Shown in pieces: positions 34,523 through 43,980 of a stretch of 64,000 bases of DNA. Both the position numbers and the translations under genes were made by a program. Within the stretch, counting starts at the first letter, position 1. Each line of letters starts with the position of its first letter. The notes beneath the pieces are model-generated. The model searched no databases, was not told where the DNA came from, and saw only the letters and a program-made list of their open reading frames with translations. This stretch comes from Candidatus Aminicenantes bacterium UBA6228. Its GTDB lineage: Bacteria > Acidobacteriota > Aminicenantia > Aminicenantales > Saccharicenantaceae. Location: NCBI GenBank assembly GCA_002441005.1, contig DJWO01000006.1, positions 92,444-156,443 on the forward strand, in the 5' to 3' direction.

Positions 34523-35983
34523 ATGAAAAATAAAAAGATTCTGATTCTAATTTGTTTAGTACTAGCTGTAGTTCTGGTGGGTCAGGCCTCGGCCGAAGTA
34601 AAAAAGATAACGTCCCTGGGACAATACACTTTTGCCCGGGTAAGAGGCAAGATTCCTACTCCCGAAGTCATGAAGATGCTGGTTGACCGCTATTCAGCTG
34701 ATATTAAGACCGGCTTTGAGCAGGCAGGTATGGCTGATGTTTACCAGCCATTTATTGATCAGCTCCAAACCGCCCAGTTCGAAGATACGGCCTGGAATAT
34801 AGGTGAAACGGTTCAGTGGATGTTATTCAGATCACACGGAAAGGTTAAAGTAACCGGGGCGCTGGAATGGGCCGGGAAGAAACCGGTTGAAACCTTCACC
34901 GTTAAGGTCAAAGTCGGTTATAAGACCTATACTTTTATGATTCCCAAGCCATGCGGAAATATAGCTTATGTGGGCATGGTCGAAGAAATTCCCGAGGCTA
35001 TTTGCAGTCTTAAAGTTTCACCGGCCAAAGCCAATATTAATGATCCTATCACTGTTGATATGAGCGGTAGTCAATATGCTAAAAGCCTTAAAGTGGAAAT
35101 ATTTGATAAACAGGGCAGCAAGGTGGCTTCTAAAGATTTAACTCCTGGATCGGCCAGATGGCAAACCAAGCTGGACAAGCCTGGCGAATATATTTTCAAA
35201 GGAACAGCCATTAATCTGGCTGATAAGCCCTCGGCCAATCCTTGTGAAGCCAAAGTTTATATTAACTTTCCGCCAGTGGCCAGTGTTGTTCCCGGTTGCA
35301 CCGATTGTAAGAATTACTACGGGAAGCCAGTTGCTTTTGATGCCTCTGGCTCATCTGATCCAGATGGGGAAGTGACCAAAGTTTCCTTTGAGTTAAAAGA
35401 TGCCAATGGCCAGGTTGTTGATTCTTTTGTTGATACTGAGAAACCATTTACCTGGGAAAAGACCCTTTATCAGGAAGGCACTTTTACGGTGGCTACAACT
35501 GCTTATGATAATGATGGTGCTGTTTCCGCTCAGACCAGTGATTCTAGCAAGAGCTTTACCGTGACCAGAAAGAAACTTTTTGGTTCTATTGAATTTGGAC
35601 CAATGCTGGCTCATGGCTCTGCCTACCAGACTTATCTCTATCTCAAGCCTGGTTTGTTTACCTGGCTTAATCCCGATAAAGTCAGCCTGACCTTCACGGC
35701 TGGTGTAGGAGTGCCTCTAAAAGGCTCCCCCTGGAAAACCATTATCATGGCTGAACTTCTGGCTAACCTGCACATGGGTAAAGCTTATATCGGAGTCGGC
35801 CCCGGTTTTACCACTAAAGAAAAAGACATTCGGAAGACCGGAGTTGATGCGGTTGGGCAGATCGGCTTGACGGTTTTTGATAACTATCTGAAAAATGGCC
35901 AGATTTTCTTTGAATTCAGAGCTCCAATTGGACGCACTTTTGACAGCCACAAAATGGGTATTGGTTTCAGGTATAACTTCTAA
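34523..35983 (+). CDS. PKD/Ig-domain protein with C-terminal barrel-like region, copy 2
   Basis: A second 486-residue protein with the same order of parts as the gene at 32886 and the same total length: signal peptide (ending about GQASAEV), the KKITSLGQYTFARVRGK region, two Ig/PKD modules (ANINDPITVDMSGSQYAK is identical in both, then PVAFDASGSSDPDGEVTKV), and an end in GFRYNF. The N-terminal and PKD parts differ little, while the barrel part differs more. It has its own promoter and a strong terminator after it. The duplication is ancestral rather than very recent, since the DNA differs at many positions. Confidence 0.8.
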   Translation: MKNKKILILICLVLAVVLVGQASAEVKKITSLGQYTFARVRGKIPTPEVMKMLVDRYSADIKTGFEQAGMADVYQPFIDQLQTAQFEDTAWNIGETVQWMLFRSHGKVKVTGALEWAGKKPVETFTVKVKVGYKTYTFMIPKPCGNIAYVGMVEEIPEAICSLKVSPAKANINDPITVDMSGSQYAKSLKVEIFDKQGSKVASKDLTPGSARWQTKLDKPGEYIFKGTAINLADKPSANPCEAKVYINFPPVASVVPGCTDCKNYYGKPVAFDASGSSDPDGEVTKVSFELKDANGQVVDSFVDTEKPFTWEKTLYQEGTFTVATTAYDNDGAVSAQTSDSSKSFTVTRKKLFGSIEFGPMLAHGSAYQTYLYLKPGLFTWLNPDKVSLTFTAGVGVPLKGSPWKTIIMAELLANLHMGKAYIGVGPGFTTKEKDIRKTGVDAVGQIGLTVFDNYLKNGQIFFEFRAPIGRTFDSHKMGIGFRYNF

Positions 35984-36004
35984 TTAGTTCTTGATTTTCA
36001 GCTG

Positions 36005-36036
36005 AAAAGGGGCGGGTTTTCCGCCCCTTTTTTTTT
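36005..36036 (+). terminator. Rho-independent terminator after second PKD-barrel gene
   Basis: Stem GGGGCGG (36009-36015) with CCGCCCC (36021-36027), loop GTTTT, followed by nine or more T. It closes the tandem pair. Confidence 0.92.
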
Positions 36037-36388
36037 ACCTTGTAATCAAATATCAGTTAGGTGTTTTGTCGTCTCATTCAGGTTGAATGGAAGCGGCCTG
36101 CAACTGGCTTCATAGGTTCGGAGATGGGGGCAGTCAGGATAGGCAGGTCAGATATTTGTCCTGACTGATCTTCAAGGAGATGATTGAAATTCTAACGGGG
36201 CTAAAAGCTGGCCAGGCGAGCCAGTTAAGTAAAGCGTAACGGCGAGAGTGTCAAGGGACCTGGCCGGAGAAACCTGAAGCCCATGAAGCTTAGCTGATGG
36301 CTTGTCAGGGCTGAGGCCTTTCAGCAGAGAGTCTAAACTGACTTGATCCTCAGCGGATAGGCTCAGGTCAGGCCCGGGAACATGTTAA
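36037..36388. ncRNA. Gene-free region with strong inverted repeats; possible structured RNA
   Basis: No plausible protein frame was found here. Stems seen: CAGTCAGGA (36131-36139) with TCCTGACTG (36159-36167), 9 perfect bases; the AGCTGGC/GCCAGTT hairpin at about 36206-36224; CCTGA/TCAGG enclosing an inner AGC/GCT and CAT/ATG stem (about 36273-36309); and GCTGA/TCAGC (36310-36325). Stretches such as TAACGGCGAGAGTGTCAAGG (from 36237) remind me of bacterial group II intron domain I, but I recall this only by eye. It may be a decayed intron or another structured RNA. Strand is not determined. Confidence 0.4.
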
Positions 36389-36676
36389 TTATTCGGCGAG
36401 CTTGGTAAGTTTAGCCAGTTCTTCGTTGTAATACTTGCGATACAGGATTTCCCACTCCTGTGAGCCTTCTTCTATATGCTTTTTTTGCGAGGTAATCTTT
36501 TCTCTGGCTTTCCGGTCAAGCAGGTCATAGAGTTTCATCTCATCATCAATGGCTTTGACTATGGTCAGGCGGATTTCATTTGGCTCATCCAGAAATTCGA
36601 CCAGATCATTTTTATAGAGGGAATTGACTATTAATTTTGACAGATGATGAATCTTTTCCCTCGATAGGCGGCTCAT
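36389..36676 (-). CDS. DUF507 family protein, copy 2
   Basis: A 95-residue protein (MSRLSREKIHHLSKLIVNSL) of the DUF507 type: small, highly charged and helical, ending in a Lys/Glu-rich tail. It overlaps the upstream DUF507 gene by one base (TGATG), and the two share the pattern KIHHLSKL...EIRLTIVKAIDDE with NQIEHLSFTI...VLQEIVNLISEE. No function is established. It is the last gene of the truB run, 62 bases upstream of the RNA-like region. Confidence 0.8.
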   Translation of the reverse strand: MSRLSREKIHHLSKLIVNSLYKNDLVEFLDEPNEIRLTIVKAIDDEMKLYDLLDRKAREKITSQKKHIEEGSQEWEILYRKYYNEELAKLTKLAE

Positions 36677-36954
36677 CAGATGACAATATTCCTTTCTTTG
36701 GCTAATTTGGTCTTAATCATTTTGAACATCGTCTGGTACTCGATATTGCCTTTGCGGATTTCATCTATATGCTTGTTTAAGATTTCTCTGACTTCCTGGT
36801 CAAGCTTGTCTTCTTTAAGAAATTCCTCTGAAATCAGGTTAACTATCTCTTGCAGCACCCGGCTGCGGTCCTCAACCAGGATTTTGCCTTCTTTAATCAA
36901 AGTTCTTAAGATTGTAAATGATAAATGTTCTATTTGGTTCTTATTTAGCCTCAT
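36676..36954 (-). CDS. DUF507 family protein, copy 1
   Basis: A 92-residue helical protein (MRLNKNQIEHLSFTILRTLI), paralogous to the following gene. DUF507 proteins occur as adjacent pairs in several bacterial lineages and have no known function; pairing suggests they form a heteromer. It lies 84 bases downstream of truB, in the same direction. Confidence 0.8.
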   Translation of the reverse strand: MRLNKNQIEHLSFTILRTLIKEGKILVEDRSRVLQEIVNLISEEFLKEDKLDQEVREILNKHIDEIRKGNIEYQTMFKMIKTKLAKERNIVI

Positions 36955-37038
36955 TCTTCATTTAAAATACAATAGATAGTGGCAAAATTCAAGGTGAGGT
37001 GTAAAGATTTTTCAGCCGGACATAAAAATATTGACCGG

Positions 37039-37974
37039 TCAGAGGGGTTTGGGAAGCTGTCCCTGGCGCTGGAATACCACTTCTGGCTGGAGTATTTTTT
37101 CTTGTGGATTAAAGCGGGCCAGGCCAAGAAGCCGGTTATCATCAGCCAGAACCCGGTAAATGACAGGTACCAGCTGGCTTTTCTGGTGCAGGTCTATTCG
37201 GGTCAGGTGCTCAAGCCTCAGGTTCTGCCCGTGCTCGAAATCAGCCCGGCCGGCCGGGTCAACCCAGACAGCTGGCTGCCCGGAGAGAACATAATCAAGG
37301 GGAATAAGGAACCGGGAAGATAATTTTGCCCTTTGGAGCTCTTCTATTTGCTCCAGATCGAAGGCCTCATCTTCTGAATAAGCTCCGGCTACGATGCGTC
37401 TCAGCCCGGAAAGATGAGCACCGCAACCGAGTTTCTGGCCAAGTTCGTGGGCGATACTCCTGATATAGGTCCCCGATGAACACTCGATTTGAAAACTTAT
37501 TTCTGGCGGATGATAATTCAGGATGAGAAAACGGTGAATATCAATTTTTACCGGTTTTAACTCAGGTGTCAGCCCTTTTCTGGCCAGTTCAAAAGCGCGC
37601 TGCCCATTTATTTTTTTAGCTGAAAAGGGAGGGGGAAGCTGCTCAATTTCTCCCGTCAAAGATTCAACCACTGGCTCGACCAGTCTGAGGTCTGGATACC
37701 ACTGACATTTCTCTCCGACCGGGTTTCCTAAGGAATCATAAGTGTCAGTAGCCTGACCTAAGGTAATCTGGCCAGTATAAGTCTTGTCAGCCCGGGACAG
37801 AAAAGGGAAGAGCCTGGTAGCCTGACCGACAGTGATAATCAGAACACCAGTGGCTAAGGGATCAAGCGTGCCAGCATGGCCGATTCTTTTTTCTCCAAGG
37901 AGCTTTCTCAGCTTGAGAACAACGTCATGGGAAGTCCAGCCAGCTGGCTTATCAACGATGATCAAACCGTCCAT
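37039..37974 (-). CDS. truB: tRNA pseudouridine(55) synthase
   Basis: A 311-residue enzyme that makes pseudouridine 55 in the T-loop of tRNAs. The catalytic motif [17 protein letters not shown] holds Asp (in TLDP), and [20 protein letters not shown] is the second signature. A C-terminal PUA-like part follows. It lies 5 bases downstream of the NrnA-type gene and ends a nusA-infB-rbfA-type cluster. Length and start ([19 protein letters not shown]) suit the family. Confidence 0.95.
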   Translation of the reverse strand: MDGLIIVDKPAGWTSHDVVLKLRKLLGEKRIGHAGTLDPLATGVLIITVGQATRLFPFLSRADKTYTGQITLGQATDTYDSLGNPVGEKCQWYPDLRLVEPVVESLTGEIEQLPPPFSAKKINGQRAFELARKGLTPELKPVKIDIHRFLILNYHPPEISFQIECSSGTYIRSIAHELGQKLGCGAHLSGLRRIVAGAYSEDEAFDLEQIEELQRAKLSSRFLIPLDYVLSGQPAVWVDPAGRADFEHGQNLRLEHLTRIDLHQKSQLVPVIYRVLADDNRLLGLARFNPQEKILQPEVVFQRQGQLPKPL

Positions 37975-37979
37975 CAGAA

Positions 37980-38954
37980 TTATAGCCTGGGCTGGCTTTT
38001 CAGCAGGTTTTCTATCTCGGCTGGAATCCGGCTATAAAGTTCTTCCAGCTGACCATAGGCCGTAAACCCGGCAGCATTAACATGGCCGCCGCCGCCAAAT
38101 TTCTCAGCCACCCGGGCGGAATTGGCCTGACCTTTTGAACGCAGGCTGACCCGGAACTCGCCAGGTGAAATTTCTTTAAAGAAAATGACCATTTCCACCC
38201 CTTTTATTGATCTGGCCAGCGTAGTTGCATCCTCAATGTCTATTTCTTTGAAGCCAAACTCCTCTCTGTCCCTGACCAGCATGGTAATAATAGCAATATT
38301 ACCTGCCTTGTTCAGCTGTAAAGTGGACAGGATCCGGCCGAGAAGCCTGATTTTTGAGGGTGAATTATTATTGAGCAATTTTTCAGCGACAGCATTCGGA
38401 TTGGCCCCAGCTTCAACCAGCTGATGGCCAACATCGAGTGTTTGACTGGAAGTATTGGAAAATTGGAATGAGCCGGTATCAGAAAATATTGCCGAATAAA
38501 GATAAGTAGCTATCTCTGGCGTGATTTTTATTCCCAGGGGCTCAACCAGCCCATAGACCATTTCACCTACGGCTGAGGCCTGGGGATCAATCCAATTCAA
38601 ATCACCAAAAGGGGAGTTCGAATAATGATGGTCTATATTTATTTTCGGCAACTGTCCGATCTTAGTTTGACCGGATCTGGCCACATCGGCGCACTCGAGC
38701 AAAATAACCAGATCAAGTCCTTCCGGCTCAATTTGCCCAATTTTGAGCCGACGGCTTTCAGAAAATTCATAAAAAGGGAACGGCAGCGGATCATGGCTGA
38801 CTGTCTGAACTTTTTTACCCAGCAGATCAAGCATGGCGGCCAGAGCCAGGCTGGTATAAATGGCATCACCGTCTGGTCTCAGATGGATGGTGATAGCGAT
38901 CTCGTTGGAATTAATAATCTTCCTGGCAATGTCAGCTTTTATTGACTGGCTCAT
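37980..38954 (-). CDS. nrnA: DHH/DHHA1 phosphoesterase (NrnA-type oligoribonuclease/pAp phosphatase)
   Basis: A 324-residue enzyme that degrades short RNA oligomers and pAp. Motifs: [11 protein letters not shown] (near the metal site), [21 protein letters not shown] (DHH), [12 protein letters not shown], and [12 protein letters not shown] in the C-terminal DHHA1 domain. Bacterial homologues are often placed between rbfA and truB, as here. Its start overlaps the rbfA end by 23 bases, implying coupled translation. Confidence 0.92.
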   Translation of the reverse strand: MSQSIKADIARKIINSNEIAITIHLRPDGDAIYTSLALAAMLDLLGKKVQTVSHDPLPFPFYEFSESRRLKIGQIEPEGLDLVILLECADVARSGQTKIGQLPKINIDHHYSNSPFGDLNWIDPQASAVGEMVYGLVEPLGIKITPEIATYLYSAIFSDTGSFQFSNTSSQTLDVGHQLVEAGANPNAVAEKLLNNNSPSKIRLLGRILSTLQLNKAGNIAIITMLVRDREEFGFKEIDIEDATTLARSIKGVEMVIFFKEISPGEFRVSLRSKGQANSARVAEKFGGGGHVNAAGFTAYGQLEELYSRIPAEIENLLKSQPRL

Positions 38955-39297
38955 TTTTCTTAACTAATTCAAGCAAGTGATCAATTTTTTCTTCCTGATC
39001 AGCTGAGGTATCAAGAATAAAAATTAGCTCGGGATTATATCTTAAATTCAATCTGGTGGCAAGAAGCCGGCGAAAATGGGGAGTTGCCTTTTCCAGCTTC
39101 ATCATAACCAGCTGCCGTTTGTCTTTTTCCAGGACAGAAACTGAGATTTTGGCCGTTCTTAAGTCGGCTGGCATTTCTACCCCGGTAACAGTTAAAAAAC
39201 CGGTCAATTCAGGCAGCTCATTGATCAGATACTGACTGATTTCCTGCCTGACCAGGTGGCTGACTCTTTTGGGGCGGTAAGAAGCTTCTTTTCTCAT
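38932..39297 (-). CDS. rbfA: Ribosome-binding factor A
   Basis: A 121-residue KH-fold protein that helps 16S rRNA 5'-end maturation of the 30S subunit. Motifs: YRPKRVSHLVRQEISQYLIN, TVTGVEMPADLRTAKISVSV and TRLNLRYNPELIFILDTSAD. It lies between a DUF503 gene (12 bases) and nrnA (overlap 23). Typical nusA-infB-rbfA order on the minus strand. Confidence 0.95.
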   Translation of the reverse strand: MRKEASYRPKRVSHLVRQEISQYLINELPELTGFLTVTGVEMPADLRTAKISVSVLEKDKRQLVMMKLEKATPHFRRLLATRLNLRYNPELIFILDTSADQEEKIDHLLELVKKNEPVNKS

Positions 39298-39309
39298 TTG
39301 ATTTGTCTT

Positions 39310-39591
39310 TTAATATAAATCAAGTTTATGACCGGAGAGAACTGCCTCCGGATAATCATTAGCTTCAGCCAGGATTTTGTCCATCACCTGCCTGACCATT
39401 GAGCCTTCACTGTTAACCAGAGCTACCGCAATTCTGGCCCGCTGCCAGCTGTCCTGAAAATCAACTTCTGAGACCGAGACATTAAACCGGTGTTGAATCC
39501 GGCCAATGAAGCTATTAATAAACCGTCTTTTTTCCTTTAAGGAGTGAGAATAAGCCAGAAAAAAATCCAGAGTTAAGACCCCAATAATCAT
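39310..39591 (-). CDS. DUF503 family (YlxP-like) protein
   Basis: A 93-residue protein (MIIGVLTLDFFLAYSHSLKE) matching the DUF503/YlxP family, with LKEKRRFINSFIGRIQHRFNVSVSEVDFQDSWQRARIAVALVNS. Members are usually encoded in the nusA-infB cluster, as here between infB and rbfA, and may assist ribosome assembly. Function is not established. Confidence 0.88.
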   Translation of the reverse strand: MIIGVLTLDFFLAYSHSLKEKRRFINSFIGRIQHRFNVSVSEVDFQDSWQRARIAVALVNSEGSMVRQVMDKILAEANDYPEAVLSGHKLDLY

Positions 39592-39602
39592 CTGGCTCTA
39601 AT

Positions 39603-41432
39603 TCAGGCTGGCCTAACCTTTTCCCAGACAAAGACCTCAATTATATCGCCTGGTTGTATATCCTGGGATTTCTCCAGTCCGAGACCGCACTCGGCGTCTT
39701 TCTTGACTTCGTTAACATTTTCCTTGAGATGTTTCAGGGAAGAGACTCTGGTCTGATAGACCAGCTGGCTGTCCCTGATGACTTTAGCCTCAGCGTTCCT
39801 GACTATCTTCCCGTCAATGACCTGACAGCCCAGGACCGTGCCAACCTTGGTAATATTAAATATCTTTTTAACCACTGCCCGGCCGAGGTAAGTTTCCTTA
39901 ATGACCGGTTCGAGCATTCCAGCCACCGCTTTCTTAAGATCATCTGTCAGTTGATAAATAATCTTATACAGCCTGATTTCAACTTTCTCATTTTTAGCTA
40001 TATCCTGAATCTTGGCCGGGACCTTCACATTGTAGCCTATAATAATAGCACCGGTAGCTGAGGCTAAAATGACATCGGCTTCAGTGACATTGCCGGTAGA
40101 AGCCTGCAGCACATTGATCTTCACTTGATCAGTACTGAGCGTCGGCAGAAGATCTTTCAACACCTCAACTGAGCCGTTAACATCAGCTTTAACAATAATG
40201 GTCAGCTCTTTGGTCTGTCCTTTTTCGATTTTCTTAAATAAATCTTCCAGAGTCAGCGGTACCGGCTTTTCTGGAGTCTCCTTTTTGGCCCTGGCAATTC
40301 TAAATTCAGAAATACGCCGGGCAATATCACCTCCCGGAACTACCTGGAAAAAAGTTCCGGCCGGGGGGACATCATTGAAGCCAAGAACTTCAACCGGGAC
40401 GGAAGGACCGGCCTCTTTCACCGGGTGGCCAAATTCATCGAACAGGGCCCTGGCTTTGCCGTAGGTCTGACCGCAAATAAAAGCCTGGCCAGCAGTCAGC
40501 GTGCCGAGCTGAATGATAACTGTGGCCACTGGCCCTTTCTGAGCATCCAGCCTCGATTCCAGAATAACACCCTGAGACGGGACATAAGGGTTCGACTTTA
40601 ATTCGAGGATGTCACCCAGGAGTAAGATCATTTCTAACAGTTCATCAATATTCTTCTTATCTTTGGCTGAAATTTCAACACTGATCGTTTTCCCGCCCCA
40701 TTCTTCGACGATCAGTCCTTCTTTAGCCAGCTGCTGCTTGACCCTTTCTGGATTGGCCTCTGGCTTATCAATTTTATTAATGGCAACAATTATGGGCACC
40801 CTGGCTGCCTGGGCGTGACTGATGGCTTCTTTGGTCTGGGGCATGATTCCGTCATCGGCAGCCACGACTAGAATAACGATATCAGTCACTTGAGCACCGC
40901 GGGCCCTTAGCTGGGTGAAAGCTTCATGACCGGGGGTATCAATAAAGGTTATATAACGGTTCTTATATTTGGCCCGGTAGGCGCCGATATGCTGGGTTAT
41001 GCCTCCGGTTTCCTTCTCGGTCAAATGTGATGACCGGATGGCGTCGAGCAAAGTTGTCTTGCCATGGTCAACGTGTCCCATGATGGTGACCACTGGCGGC
41101 CTGGGAACGAGGCTGTCTTCTAACTGATAGGCTAACTTACGGATATCCTCTTCGAGCGAGACCATTTCCAGGTCAACTTTAATTATGTCTGAGATGGTCC
41201 GAAGAAGCCCCTCATCCACCAGATCAGAGGCAGAAACGTCATAGCTGCGGGCCAGGAGGTGATCTACCAGGTCTTTGGGCTTGATTTTAAAGCGGCCAGC
41301 TACATCCTTGATTGTTGAGCCTTCCTGGATTTGAACCTTGGGCCGGGGAGCGGTTGACGTCTCTCCTCTGGCCGCCTTCTTTTTGGTGGCGGATGCAGTT
41401 TTGGTTGTTGGTTTATTTTTAGCTTTATCCAT
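39603..41432 (-). CDS. infB: Translation initiation factor IF-2
   Basis: A 609-residue GTPase that brings initiator tRNA to the ribosome. G-domain motifs: GHVDHGKTTLLDAIR (P-loop), GGITQHIGAY (switch I), DTPGHEAF (G3) and NKIDKP (G4). The C-terminal domains follow. The protein is short because the N-terminal extension is a brief Lys/Thr/Ala-rich segment. It is 12 bases upstream of the DUF503 gene and 14 bases after nusA, with a TAA stop and ATG start in the expected order. Confidence 0.97.
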   Translation of the reverse strand: MDKAKNKPTTKTASATKKKAARGETSTAPRPKVQIQEGSTIKDVAGRFKIKPKDLVDHLLARSYDVSASDLVDEGLLRTISDIIKVDLEMVSLEEDIRKLAYQLEDSLVPRPPVVTIMGHVDHGKTTLLDAIRSSHLTEKETGGITQHIGAYRAKYKNRYITFIDTPGHEAFTQLRARGAQVTDIVILVVAADDGIMPQTKEAISHAQAARVPIIVAINKIDKPEANPERVKQQLAKEGLIVEEWGGKTISVEISAKDKKNIDELLEMILLLGDILELKSNPYVPSQGVILESRLDAQKGPVATVIIQLGTLTAGQAFICGQTYGKARALFDEFGHPVKEAGPSVPVEVLGFNDVPPAGTFFQVVPGGDIARRISEFRIARAKKETPEKPVPLTLEDLFKKIEKGQTKELTIIVKADVNGSVEVLKDLLPTLSTDQVKINVLQASTGNVTEADVILASATGAIIIGYNVKVPAKIQDIAKNEKVEIRLYKIIYQLTDDLKKAVAGMLEPVIKETYLGRAVVKKIFNITKVGTVLGCQVIDGKIVRNAEAKVIRDSQLVYQTRVSSLKHLKENVNEVKKDAECGLGLEKSQDIQPGDIIEVFVWEKVRPA

Positions 41433-41446
41433 CTTCTCTGCCCAGT

Positions 41447-42472
41447 TTATTCTTGCTTAATAGAAATTTTCCAGCCGACCAGCTTACTGGCCAGCCTGAC
41501 ATTCAGGCCTTTTTTGCCAATAGCCAGGGAGAATTGTTCCTGGCCAACCCTGGCTTCCATTTCCTTGGCTTCCTTGTTAGTTATGACCACGCGGTTAATT
41601 TTGGCCGGGCTTAAAGCTGCCTTGGCATAGGTGACTGGATCAGAAGACCACTCAATAATATCAATCTTTTCACCTTCGAGTTCTTTCAGGATGGAAAGTA
41701 TTCTATGGCCTTTGACTCCGATACAGGCGCCAACCGGATCAATATCCCGGTCATCACTGTCAACAGCCACTTTAGCTCTTTCACCAGGTTGCCTGGCGAT
41801 GTCCTTAATCTTAATCGTCCCGGCGGCAACCTCTGGAATTTCGAGCTCAAGGAGCCGGGAGAGGAAACGGGGTGTAGTCCGGCTCAAAAAAATCTGTGGT
41901 CCCCGGGAATTTTTTTGGACCTGATTAATTAGAGCTTTGACCAGATCACCGGGGCGGAATTCATCACGGGGCAACTTGTCTTTATCAGGGAGAAAACCTT
42001 CTGTCCGGCTGATTTCAACCATGGTGCCCCCGTCTTCCGAACGGCGGGCCACACCGGTTACTATGTCGCCAACCCTGGGAGCAAATTCTTCATAGATTTT
42101 CTCCAGCTCGGCATCCCGGACTTTCTGGAAAATGGCCTGCTTGGCTGCCTGAGCAGCTATTCTTCCCAGAGTTTCAGCCGGCAGTTCAATTTCGAGGTTT
42201 TCTTCCAGCCGGGCCTCGGGATTATGAAGCAGGGCTTCGTCTAAGGTAATTTCCCTGCCCGGATCAGTTACCTCGGGTACCACCTTTTTCACCGCATAAA
42301 CCCGCAATTCGCTTTTTTCTGGCTTGAAATCAACCTGGACATCTTCGCCCTGATTAAAAAACCTGGTGGCGGCAATCCGCAATGATTCTTCAATAGCTTT
42401 GATAATCACCCGGGGTTCAACACCACGCTCTTTGCTGAGCTGGTTGATAGTATTCCAAACGTTGACTTTCAT
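41447..42472 (-). CDS. nusA: Transcription termination/antitermination factor NusA
   Basis: A 341-residue protein with the N-terminal polymerase-binding domain (MKVNVWNTINQLSKERGVEP), an S1 domain (RVGDIVTGVARRSEDGGTMVEI), then two KH domains (VGACIGVKGHRILSILKELEGEKIDI, and GQEQFSLAIGKKGLNVRLASKLVGWKI). It is shorter than the Escherichia coli protein (about 495) because it lacks the C-terminal acidic repeats, as in many bacteria. It lies upstream of infB; no rimP gene is seen next to it, whereas miaB lies 85 bases upstream. Confidence 0.95.
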   Translation of the reverse strand: MKVNVWNTINQLSKERGVEPRVIIKAIEESLRIAATRFFNQGEDVQVDFKPEKSELRVYAVKKVVPEVTDPGREITLDEALLHNPEARLEENLEIELPAETLGRIAAQAAKQAIFQKVRDAELEKIYEEFAPRVGDIVTGVARRSEDGGTMVEISRTEGFLPDKDKLPRDEFRPGDLVKALINQVQKNSRGPQIFLSRTTPRFLSRLLELEIPEVAAGTIKIKDIARQPGERAKVAVDSDDRDIDPVGACIGVKGHRILSILKELEGEKIDIIEWSSDPVTYAKAALSPAKINRVVITNKEAKEMEARVGQEQFSLAIGKKGLNVRLASKLVGWKISIKQE

Positions 42473-42557
42473 TCGATAGTTAATCCTCAGGATTAATAAA
42501 ACAGAGAAAAATTATATCTTAAAAGAGCTCTGGTTGCAATTGACTGACAGAAAATGT

Positions 42558-43871
42558 TCAGACCGAAGCCTCAGCCAGCAGGCTATAGGCACCTCCACCA
42601 GTAATCTTAACCTCAACGAAGCCTGGTCTCAATTCCGAACGGGCAGAAAAATTTACCACCTGATAGGCTTCATTTCTTCCGGTATAGAGGTTACCTCTTT
42701 TACTCGGCCCCAGCCCGAGTATCTTCTGCTTCTGGCCAATCATTGTTTTATTCAGTTTTGATTGAATTTCTTTTTGCCTTTTTTGCAGTTCGATCAACCG
42801 TTCGATTTTGACTTTGGGCGGCACATCATCTTTCCATCTGGCTGCCCGGGTCAAAGGCCGCGGTGAATAGCGAAAGGAGAAGATATTGGTGTATTGAACC
42901 TCTTCGATGAGCTCCATTGTCTGTCTGAAATCATCATCGGTTTCTCCGGGGAAGCCAACGATGATATCCGTGCTCAGGCTGATATCCGGCATAAATGATT
43001 TTAGCCAGCCGATCTTTTCTAAATAGTCCTCGCGGGAATAATTCCGGTTCATCCTGGACAGTACCTGGTTTGAGCCTGACTGAACCGGCAAGTGCAGTTG
43101 ATGGCAGACTTTTTTATTACAGGCCATGGCCCTGGCCATTTCCAAAGAAAAATTCTTAGGATGGGAGGTTAAAAACCTGAGCCATTTAATTTGGTCAATT
43201 TTTGCTATTTTTTCCAGCAACTCAGCCAGTCCTGCCCCTGATTCCGGATCGCGGTAAGAATTAACGTTCTGACCCAGGAGCTGAATTTCCAGATAACCGG
43301 CCTCAGCTAATTGCCTGGCTTCCTCCATAATTGCCCCGAGCGGGCGGTATTTTTCTCTTCCCCTGGTAAATGGTACAACACAGAAAGTGCAAAAATTATT
43401 GCAGCCCTCCATAACTGTTATATAGGCTGAAACCTGGCTTTGCCTGGCAACCGTGACAATTGGTAGTTCCGACCAGTCTTTTCGCCAGCGGGTGAGGGCG
43501 GTTGGCTGTCTCCAGGAATCGCTCAGCAGGAGTGGCAGCTCCTCATATTGAGTTGGTCCAACGACCAGATCCAGATAGGGAAACTTAGACAAGAGCTCTT
43601 CCCGGTAAAGCTGGGCCACACACCCTAAGCAGGCGATCACTGAACCCCGGTATGCTTTCTGTTCTTTGAGCCGTCCTAAATAGGAAAAAAGCTTTTCGAC
43701 TGACTTCTCCCTGACCGCACAGGTATTGATGAGGATGAGATCGCTGTCCAGGGGTGATTCAACCTGACTGGCTCCTTCTCTGAGCAGCAGGCTGGCTACA
43801 TGCTCAGAATCATTTAGATTCATCTGGCAGCCAAAGGTCTGAATAAAAAATTTCTTCCCGTTTAGTCTCAC
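42558..43871 (-). CDS. miaB: tRNA-2-methylthio-N6-dimethylallyladenosine synthase
   Basis: A 437-residue radical SAM methylthiotransferase. Features: N-terminal UPF0004 domain (FIQTFGCQMNLNDSEHVASLLL, with three cysteines for a second cluster), the radical SAM motif MEGCNNFCTFCVVPFTRGRE (CxxxCxxC), IVGFPGETDDDF, and a C-terminal TRAM-like domain. It modifies A37 of tRNAs. The start is a GTG at 43871. Because related enzymes (MtaB, RimO) look alike, MiaB is inferred from the N-terminal motif and the overall length. Confidence 0.9.
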   Translation of the reverse strand: MRLNGKKFFIQTFGCQMNLNDSEHVASLLLREGASQVESPLDSDLILINTCAVREKSVEKLFSYLGRLKEQKAYRGSVIACLGCVAQLYREELLSKFPYLDLVVGPTQYEELPLLLSDSWRQPTALTRWRKDWSELPIVTVARQSQVSAYITVMEGCNNFCTFCVVPFTRGREKYRPLGAIMEEARQLAEAGYLEIQLLGQNVNSYRDPESGAGLAELLEKIAKIDQIKWLRFLTSHPKNFSLEMARAMACNKKVCHQLHLPVQSGSNQVLSRMNRNYSREDYLEKIGWLKSFMPDISLSTDIIVGFPGETDDDFRQTMELIEEVQYTNIFSFRYSPRPLTRAARWKDDVPPKVKIERLIELQKRQKEIQSKLNKTMIGQKQKILGLGPSKRGNLYTGRNEAYQVVNFSARSELRPGFVEVKITGGGAYSLLAEASV

Positions 43872-43980
43872 TTGTCGTTTGGACTCCGCTTCTTCTAAAA
43901 TATTTAACTCATTATTATAGCTGAATAATCGTTAATTGGTGGTTTTTCTTCAAACCGGTCAGTCCAGCAGCCTCCGGGCC

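Noticed and set aside
36131..36167. 9-base inverted repeat as a terminator
   Set aside because: There is no T run on either side and the loop is 19 bases, so it is treated as part of an RNA-like region.
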